Below are positions 60,701-64,000 of a stretch of DNA of 64,000 nt, piece by piece; the stretch's first letter is position 1, and the number at the start of each line of letters is the position of its first letter. A model generated the notes under the pieces. That model searched no databases. It worked only from the letters and a program-made list of their open reading frames with translations, and was not told where the DNA came from. Origin of the DNA: Episyrphus balteatus (Eukaryota; Arthropoda; Insecta; Diptera; Syrphidae). The translations under genes and the position numbers were made by a program. The DNA lies in NCBI RefSeq assembly GCF_945859705.1, contig NC_079136.1, forward strand, positions 54,140,094 to 54,204,093, written 5' to 3'.

Positions 60701-62943
60701 TTTAATGAAGCAACCCGTGATTTTACGGTACTGGGAATCCCATGATTTTTCCGGAGTCAAACGCGATTTTATAGGGCGACTCGTTAAAACAATTGATTTT
60801 ATTGGGTGCGACCCGTGGTTCTGTTATTCGAGGCAGCCCGTAATTGTTCCGAAGCAATACGAGATTCAAACGGAACCATCAGTGATTTTAAAGATTCTTG
60901 CCTATACCAAATTTGAGAAAATTGTGTTCTCCAAAAGACCTTCTTTTAAAAATAAAATGCATTAACACTATTCAAAAAAAAACCTGAATTTCCAAATATT
61001 TGCATTTCATTTAAGCACTTTGTACGAAAAGGTACTGGGTATCCACTGTACAATGGACCATTACCTACTTCAGTAGGTAATGCTCGAAATTTCCTCAAAA
61101 AAATTCGCAAAATATTTCCCAAATTTGCTACAAAATTGCATGCTTTTCTTTTTGTTATTCTATCTTCTTAAACTACACCTATGATCTCCAGTCACATAAC
61201 TCAAGGACTTTCATGCATACAGTAACTAACTGGAGGATAGTAATCGATGGAAATTAGCCTTGTCTCAACTAGGGAATATTGATCTGTAGGTAACTGACCG
61301 CTAAAGCATCCATACAACGAACTCTTAACCTGGAGAGCCAGTATATGAATCATTTAATAGAGGCTTGTTCTAGAAGTAATATATTTACATCTAATTAGTT
61401 ACCTATCAGTCCTTTTAGGTATTTTCTCATTTTTCTCTCAAAAAGAATTAATGTTGTAATCTAATTTCTAATTTCTTATACCTATCCTCTTTGGAAATTA
61501 AAATTACCCACAAAAATCTCTAATTTCTGAGCAAAAATTCCATTTTATCGCAGAAAATTTAGCACAAAAGCAAGTAAAGCCTTATAAAGATGGCCACTCC
61601 ATTCTTTACCTACACAACTGAACGCAAACCAAACAACTTTCAATTTTCTATGAAAAAAAGAAATGGCTTTGCATTCTGGTTGTACATAGTTAATTCCAGT
61701 CTCTTGTTCTCTATCGTTCAATTATCTTCAAGCACAACAAAGCACGTAAATTATTTCCAACTAGCTATATGATGCGCACACAGTTCTCTAGAAAATCTCA
61801 TTTTCCTTCTATCGCATATTGCCCCCATAAATGTACAGTACATGTATGTCCTCTCTCTCAGCTCGACTAACAAAAGATCTAGATTGAGATTATGATGTAA
61901 GCAAACTTCTTCTTCGTCCTTTTTGGCTTAATTAAAACTGCATATGTTCACATGAATTTATAGTTGTTGTTGTTGTTTTTGTTTATTTTTTTTTTATTCG
62001 CATGTATACACACAAAGTCTAACGAGTTTATCGGGGATCTATGCCAGCGAGAATCTCTCGATTTTGTTCTCGTCCCATGTCGACATATTTCAACTTAGAC
62101 GCCCACTCACTTTGCAAAATCACAAACTTCTCATACCCCATTCCATTGATTCTGATGATGCTCCTGCTGATGCAGTTGATGAAGTCAAAGCGAAACATCG
62201 AAATCTCTACGAGTCCATAAATCCAAAAGATGTCCTTGCCATCGATAGCTCCAAGTTCGATATCAATAAAATTCACGACGACTCTGACACAAACAACAAA
62301 GAGGACGACCAAAGCAATGGGGCTTCTGTTGCTGCCAAAAGAACTCTTTGTCATGCTACAAGTGCATCAGAACGCCAACGAAAGCAACGCAGCAGCAGCA
62401 ATCATTTGGTGAATGGTGAATCAGAGGCAGTCTTTAGTGTTGGCGATTTGGGATACTTTCCTGGCAACATGAATATCCTGGAACAATGCCCATCCGATCC
62501 AAATCATCTTTGTTTGAATATGCTTGACGAGGAGGCTCCAGGTTTGTGTGTGAGATGTCAGCTTTTGACATTTTGACTTTTTATTATAGGTACCAACGCA
62601 ATTTTTGTTTGTATTTGTATTTCATCCTTTGCCATCGCACTAGCCTTTACAATTAAAATCAAACAACCCTTTTTGAAGAACGCTCTGATATTCAGCGGCG
62701 AATACAAAGTACGAATTGCTTCCGTAATAAGTGACGCAACAACAAAAGGTGCCCTTCAAGTTGCTGTCGTCCTTGTTAACGAGGATTGTGTTGCTCATGA
62801 ATTTACCATTTGCATATGCAATTGCCCAATGACCTGCGGAGCAAAGACGACGGTTAAAAAGGATTTGGCACCCCACATTAGTGAAACGGTATCCTTCCTT
62901 TTGCCATTGGAAGAGCACAAGGATACGAAACTTTATTGCAATG
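21310..62943 (+). CDS. hap2: HAP2/GCS1-like gamete fusogen, 3' partial (10 exons)
   Basis: Ten phase-consistent exons (21310-21714, 25004-25247, 42173-43020, 43098-43171, 47288-47462, 47642-48404, 59227-59838, 59888-59984, 62099-62541, 62590-62943) give about 1338 residues, open at the 3' end. HAP2 is a class II-type membrane fusogen acting on the gamete surface. Family features seen are: a hydrophobic N-terminus, then the C..C..MMVHIRV..PYLIEISRGEPVVMYPL domain-I segment; a Cys-rich cluster before SDAWYF (family: HCLR..WYxV); an EQCPSDPNHLCLN block (family: C....SCLxNQL); and a final IASVISDATTKGALQV...CNC...ETVSF...YC segment matching domain III. The transmembrane segment and tail must lie beyond 62943. 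Unusual is an insertion of about 700 low-complexity residues (exons 2-7) between domain-I blocks. Identification rests on motif comparison from memory; no alignment was run. Confidence 0.78.
21715..25003 (+). other. HAP2-like intron 1
   Basis: AT-rich. It contains a degenerate TTGCAATATTTTT repeat at 23040-23280 and a (CA)n tract near 24676. No other feature recognised. Confidence 0.6.
23040..23280 (+). repeat. AT-rich degenerate tandem repeat
   Basis: Successive units resembling TTTCAATGCAAAATATTTTT with 25-35-bp spacing. Confidence 0.5.
25004..25247 (+). CDS. hap2: HAP2-like gene, exon 2 (His/Gln-rich)
   Basis: Acceptor ctttcag ends at 25003. It begins SIRCDTCGHKNGNN with three Cys in the first 25 residues, then runs into a His/Gln tract. 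Donor gtaatg at 25248 (phase 1) fits exon 3; a second phase-1 donor at 25272 would add eight residues. This region has no obvious HAP2 counterpart, so its inclusion rests on splice phase and coding-like composition. Confidence 0.6.
26600..26882 (+). repeat. CAGAATTTTGAAAAA repeat, copy 1
   Basis: Variants of AGCAGAATTTTGAAAAACAG recur about ten times. A related block lies at 60340-60640, so this is a dispersed tandem-repeat family. Confidence 0.6.
27446..28461. mobile_element. Element with ~90-bp terminal inverted repeats
   Basis: AGGGAAATTAGT ends, and the stretch from ATCGCATTTTTCGCGGGACA through TGTTCGGGTGGTTGTCCTTA (27465-27530) is inverted at 28365-28435. The interior of about 830 bp has no transposase frame. 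Confidence 0.7.
29062..30380. mobile_element. hAT-like element with AGCTGAGCTG ends and internal duplication
   Basis: CAGGGTTG and CAACCCTG ends are inverted; both carry repeated GAGCTGAGCTG. Flanks GGAACTTG (29054-29061) and GCAACTTG (30381-30388) agree at 7 of 8 positions. Two direct copies of a 476-bp unit fill the interior. Confidence 0.75.
29369..30250 (+). repeat. Tandem duplication of a 476-bp unit
   Basis: For example GATAGCTTGTGTCATGGGCC occurs at 29516 and 29992. The copies are nearly identical, so the duplication is recent relative to the element ends. Confidence 0.85.
30382..30655 (-). repeat. 14-bp minisatellite CAACTTGCCACATG
   Basis: About 19 tandem copies with few changes (ACGC, ATAC variants). 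It yields open frames in several phases on both strands, which are not genes. Confidence 0.9.
30656..30850 (-). repeat. Dispersed repeat, copy B (reverse of 13331-13530)
   Basis: The reverse complement shares TGACAAGAATGTCAAAGGGA and TACTTTAGTATTTAAAAATG with copy A, in the same order. In copy B the adjacent CAACTTGCCACATG unit is amplified; in copy A it is decayed. Confidence 0.8.
33336..34600. repeat. Region with repeated GGGGCAGTTTTGAACA motifs
   Basis: At least six copies of GGGGCA(G/C)TTTTGAACA in both orientations (near 33352, 33690, 33714, 33728, 34365, 34386 and 34565), ending in a right terminus near CACTCTCCCCTACTCT. Probably a pogo- or Tc1-type non-autonomous element with multiple subterminal repeats; the left boundary is unclear. 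Confidence 0.5.
35745..35750 (-). promoter_or_regulatory. Candidate polyadenylation signal for the IR gene
   Basis: AATAAA on the minus strand about 47 bases past the IR stop. The hexamer is common by chance in such AT-rich DNA. Confidence 0.35.
35797..37647 (-). CDS. Divergent ionotropic receptor (IR), intronless, one internal stop codon
   Basis: The frame runs from ATG 37647 to TGA/TAA-type termination at 35797, about 616 codons, interrupted once by TAA at 36334-36336 (codon 438). Residues 1-19 form a signal peptide. Around 224-262 is an S1-like segment (WVEHPFVQ, GVDIEILNF). Membrane segments lie near 347-367, 392-410 and, after the stop, 578-600. SSYGGSVYKFL follows the second, where ionotropic glutamate receptors have SYTANLAAF. 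This architecture (extracellular N-terminus, split ligand-binding lobes, pore, last helix) is that of insect IRs, ligand-gated cation channels of chemosensory neurons. Length is normal for a divergent IR. A minus-strand AATAAA lies at 35745-35750. It sits antisense in HAP2 intron 2. It could be a young pseudogene, a readthrough gene, or carry a sequencing error. Subfamily not assigned. Confidence 0.85.
36334..36336 (-). other. In-frame premature TAA in the ionotropic receptor
   Basis: On the minus strand the codons read ACT TAT GGA TAA ACT TTT TAC GAT. The same frame stays open for 178 more codons, including conserved S2-like sequence and the last transmembrane helix. No other disabling mutation is seen on either side. 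Confidence 0.9.
39465..40239. mobile_element. MITE with CACCGAAAAAAAA ends and TA flanks
   Basis: CACCGAAAAAAAA is inverted as TTTTTTTTCGGTG. TA is duplicated at 39463-39464 and 40240-40241. Subterminal words TTAACATTTTT and AATATCA recur inversely. TA duplication fits a Tc1/mariner-type MITE. Confidence 0.75.
40931..41120 (+). repeat. Inverted repeat pair, left member (intron 2)
   Basis: Reverse-complement match to 43217-43410, for example GAAAATGTCAAATCTTATTT here and AAGTAAGATTTGACATTTTC there, and CATCATGAAT versus ATTCATGATG. Confidence 0.75.
41825..41951 (+). other. Possible unassigned exon upstream of HAP2-like exon 3
   Basis: Bounded by an AG at 41824 and a GTAAGG at about 41952, it reads NESNSSMPFPLLNALIDITS and continues with coding-like codon use. 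Its exit phase (1) would fit exon 3, but its entry phase (2) fits no donor of exon 2. It could be an alternative or extra exon. Confidence 0.25.
42173..43020 (+). CDS. hap2: HAP2-like gene, exon 3 (acidic low-complexity insertion)
   Basis: Acceptor ttaatag ends at 42172 (phase 1 in); donor gtgatt at 43021 (phase 0 out). 848 bp with no stop. It encodes an Asp/Glu run followed by polyalanine from a GATGAT..GCTGCT microsatellite (about 42385-42470), then Ser/Gly-rich sequence. GC content and codon use differ sharply from the AT-rich introns. It looks disordered; no domain is recognised. Confidence 0.72.
43098..43171 (+). CDS. hap2: HAP2-like gene, exon 4
   Basis: A 74-bp exon between acceptor ttatatag and donor gtaagt (43172). 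It encodes PVNKPLKTSTSAHKG and further polar residues. Phase 0 in and 2 out match both neighbours. The intron before it is 77 bp. Confidence 0.65.
43217..43410 (-). repeat. Inverted repeat pair, right member (intron 4)
   Basis: Partner of 40931-41120. The pair brackets HAP2-like exons 3 and 4. Confidence 0.75.
44241..46217. mobile_element. Large foldback element, ends CAGGGTGTCCC, split by a pogo-like insertion
   Basis: CAGGGTGTCCCGCAGTCACC is mirrored at 46198-46217. The left arm (44241 to about 44780) is a reverse copy of the right arm, which occurs in two pieces (about 44800-44996 and 45864-46217). The hairpin centre is near 44790. The ends resemble mariner-type termini. Confidence 0.8.
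44997..45863 (+). mobile_element. Decayed pogo-like transposon fragment
   Basis: It interrupts the right foldback arm at a TA. It carries many GATATGGCACC motifs in both orientations and ends GGGGGATATGGCACC-type (as GTGCCATATCCCCCGACTTT). Frame 45344-45457 reads KWAKTQLKAAVGAAECQKK followed by LRFPSHLTTLKRL, a pipsqueak-type helix-turn-helix. At about 45471-45527 KVCQIAFRLAEKCGIRQ resembles the following pogo segment. The catalytic DDE part is absent, so this is a defective copy. Confidence 0.7.
47288..47462 (+). CDS. hap2: HAP2-like gene, exon 5 (Gln/Ala/Val tract)
   Basis: Acceptor tttccag ends at 47287 and phase 2 completes AGC. It reads SNSNREKENALLLASLKSV, then QQQQ and an Ala4-Val4 run, to donor gtatgt at 47463 (phase 0). 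A second frame is also open across the 3' part. Confidence 0.62.
47642..48404 (+). CDS. hap2: HAP2-like gene, exon 6 (Asp/Gly/Ser/Lys-rich)
   Basis: The frame is open for 254 codons to donor gtgagt at 48405 (phase 1). The acceptor with the better look (ttccattcag, 47652) would break phase with exon 5. The upstream AG at 47641 restores it and adds FPFS, so it was chosen. Content: DADEDDGGGGEDYYDR, one NITT site, and basic KR-rich stretches such as KRLGSKVRREKF. Confidence 0.68.
49194..49697. mobile_element. MITE with CAGCCCTATTCTGCT ends
   Basis: The 15-bp end is exactly inverted at 49683-49697. CAT on both sides may be a 3-bp duplication. Near the left end the segment ATTCTGCTATCCATCGGGGG is partly repeated. 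Confidence 0.7.
50222..54672 (+). repeat. 72-bp satellite array, about 62 units
   Basis: The unit runs GAAGTTCTCATACATTATGA, AGACTTTTTAATGAGGAG, TTTTTACTCCATGAAGACAC, ACTTTTCACTCCCT. Because 72 is divisible by 3 and one frame lacks stops, open frames of up to 486 codons appear, encoding a 24-residue repeat. They break wherever a unit has a 1-bp deletion (GTTTTACTCC variant near 51551, 52631, 53134 and 53203). Edge units are more diverged (GGACTTTTTAC). It sits wholly inside HAP2-like intron 6, so coding is unlikely. Confidence 0.95.
58387..58435 (+). repeat. GACGAC/CGTCGT trinucleotide tract
   Basis: An imperfect palindromic run of GAC and GTC triplets. A related GAC/GAT tract lies at 58603-58655. 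Confidence 0.7.
58601..58690 (+). other. Possible acidic cryptic exon in HAP2-like intron 6
   Basis: After an AG preceded by a pyrimidine-rich stretch, the frame reads a DDDDDDENDDDDEDD run, then NYTLGHSSRELKF. Phase 1 in would fit exon 6, but no donor returns phase 1 for exon 7. Composition resembles the HAP2-like insertion. It may be an unused or alternative exon. Confidence 0.25.
59227..59838 (+). CDS. hap2: HAP2-like gene, exon 7 (Cys-rich cluster and WY motif)
   Basis: Acceptor ctttaaag ends at 59226, phase 1 in. It reads GYLDGKASSEYIPPEHSK at the start. At 59682-59771 there are seven cysteines spaced C-x2-C-x4-C-x9-C-x-C-x5-C-x-C, followed by RSVSDAWYFIWFKV. HAP2 proteins have a cysteine-rich stretch followed by HCLR-x(n)-WYxV near the fusion-loop region, which this resembles. 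The exact donor is uncertain (59835 or 59839). Confidence 0.75.
59888..59984 (+). CDS. hap2: HAP2-like gene, exon 8 (two possible frames)
   Basis: Donor gtaagt at 59985 is strong. With acceptor 59887 and donor 59839 the frame is VFNMSAPLQFLTTRVGIYRK, and it exits in phase 2, matching exon 9. With the first AG (59879) and donor 59835 another frame opens, VFSIQYECALAVPHYPSRD, but it exits in phase 0 and does not match exon 9. The phase-consistent model is given. Confidence 0.55.
59985..62098 (+). other. HAP2-like intron 8
   Basis: Contains the repeat at 60340-60640; otherwise AT-rich with no recognised feature. Confidence 0.55.
60340..60640 (+). repeat. CAGAATTTTGAAAAA repeat, copy 2
   Basis: Contains AAAAAGCAGAATTTTGAAAA and AGAATTTTGTAAATC variants, and an inverted CAAAATTCTGC block at its left side. 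Same family as 26600-26882. Confidence 0.55.
62099..62541 (+). CDS. hap2: HAP2-like gene, exon 9
   Basis: Acceptor caacttag ends at 62098 after a pyrimidine-rich stretch; donor gtttgt at 62542 (phase 1). It begins RPLTLQNHKLLIPHS, carries an acidic insertion (DDSDTNNKEDDQSN) and ends FSVGDLGYFPGNMNILEQCP followed by SDPNHLCLN. The Cys pair fits the C-x(n)-SCLxNQL block that precedes domain III in HAP2 proteins. Confidence 0.72.
62590..62943 (+). CDS. hap2: HAP2-like gene, exon 10 (domain III-like)
   Basis: Acceptor ttattatag ends at 62589; donor gtaagt at 62944 (phase 1), so the gene continues. It contains VRIASVISDATTKGALQVAV, a CICNC segment, and ETVSFLLPLEE ending in YCN. The order A-x-V-x-V-N..C..F..NC..T..F..YC is the immunoglobulin-like domain III pattern of HAP2/GCS1. 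No further exon is recognisable in 62944-64000. Confidence 0.8.
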
Positions 62944-63494
62944 GTAAGTAGGATATATTGCACAGTCAAACATCACACCTAGGCGCACAAAATACACACA
63001 CACAAAAAATATACCCCTCTACTTTTCTCCCATTAAAATAAAAAAAGGATACACACAGAATTATTATGGTAATGCGACTCTTAATCCTCGAAGATGGAAG
63101 TTTTACGATGCAATTCCTTTTTAAGCCTCAAGGATATAGTTAAAACCTGTATAGAGTGTATATACCTACTTGCTGCTTGCACCCCTCCATTTTGAATTTT
63201 TATTCAAATGTGTGAAATTATATACAGTTGGAAAAGTTTTTAGACCAAAAATGTTTCATATACCTACATAGTTTGTAGTTGAGTTTTTGAAAATGTTGTA
63301 GTATGAATAGGATATCTCAATGAATTTTAGTGTTTTTTATGAGTTGGGATTAGAAAAGCAGCCAAAGGTACCTACTCTATGAAGATAAAGTTTTTAATAA
63401 CCATTGATGAGGGGTTAATGAGAGTTGAAAATGAGCTTATTATAAAGTCAGTAGCGGAATATAAGTTTTATTCAAACTCGTAAATATTGTAGTA
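62944..63494 (+). other. Start of HAP2-like intron 10
   Basis: Begins with a consensus donor. AT-rich with a short CA tract near 62994. No exon with the expected transmembrane segment was seen before the pogo-like insertion. Confidence 0.5.
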
Positions 63495-64000
63495 GGGTAA
63501 AGTCGGGTGATATGGCACCACGGGTGATATGGCACCCTTTCAATATCTCCCACTTAGTGACTTCTTTTCAAAGCAAAAAGAGCAAAAAAGAATTAAGTCT
63601 GACGTAAGCTATCAGTGGATGCATTCGGATCCGCAGTAACCATTGCCACTAAAATTTAAAAAATGGACAAACAAAAAAGTGAGTTCAATTTGAGCGAAAA
63701 GTTTTTTTGTGTAAAATTGTTGTACGTGTGGTTCCAAAAGTATTTGACGCAGAGGGTTCATTTTAACACAAAAAGAACGGTAACGGTTATATTCTTGTGT
63801 TTGCTCATTACCATAGCTAAGCAAACGTGATTATTCGTGTCATTGGAAAAAAACAGAAGTGTAGTCAAATGGGGGATATGGCACCCAAAAACATCGGGAT
63901 ATATGGCACCGGTGCCATTTCCCCCGCATCTACTTTTGAACCTATTTATTTTTCAACTGACAATTGTATTTACAAAAAACTTCAGCAAACCAGGCCAAGT
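63495..64000 (+). mobile_element. Second copy of the pogo-like transposon, truncated by window end
   Basis: It starts GGGTAAAGTCGGGTGATATG after TA (63493-63494). From 63653 on it is a close copy of 45000-45350. The window ends where the helix-turn-helix segment begins. It lies in the intron after HAP2-like exon 10. Confidence 0.75.

Noticed and set aside
1..64000. tRNA or rRNA genes
   Set aside because: No cloverleaf with A/B box words or conserved rRNA segment was recognised on either strand.

Overview
The window looks like repeat-rich, AT-rich nuclear DNA from an insect, most likely a fly. The reasons are intron-split genes with GT/AG junctions, a divergent chemosensory ionotropic receptor, and dense short inverted-repeat transposons. 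I cannot name the species. The sequence shows three protein-coding loci; nearly everything else is intron or transposon debris.

Locus 1 (3906-9805, +) is the 3' half of a neprilysin-like (M13) gene in six phase-consistent exons. The family fold is recognisable up to its C-terminal Cys motif, but the zinc-binding HExxH is replaced by KEILR, so the product should be catalytically dead. Locus 2 (21310-62943, +, continuing past the window) is a HAP2/GCS1 gamete-fusogen-like gene in ten exons over about 41.6 kb. Its two ends align with the HAP2 ectodomain. Between them lie roughly 700 residues of acidic, Ser/Asn/Gly/His/Gln-rich sequence not typical of the family. Locus 3 (35797-37647, -) is an intronless ionotropic receptor nested antisense in the 16.9-kb second intron of locus 2. 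It is complete except for one in-frame TAA at codon 438 of about 616.

Repeats, left to right: a degenerate ~20-bp tandem repeat (180-550); a hAT-like element whose 8-bp target duplication is pushed apart by a later CACTG element (1584-3517); foldback elements at 5082-6038 and 16109-17600 with related ends; a hAT-like element (10681-12495) containing a second hAT-like element with a perfect 8-bp duplication (11147-12338); several palindromic MITEs; a hAT-like element with an internal 476-bp duplication (29062-30380) next to a 14-bp minisatellite; a large foldback split by a decayed pogo-like transposon (44241-46217), with a second copy of that transposon running off the right edge; and a 4.4-kb, ~62-copy, 72-bp satellite in HAP2 intron 6 (50222-54672).

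The long open frames in the 72-bp satellite and in the 10- and 14-bp repeats come from repeat periodicity and are not annotated as genes. Exon boundaries were set by hand from splice dinucleotides and phase, so individual junctions, especially HAP2 exons 6 and 8, need transcript evidence.
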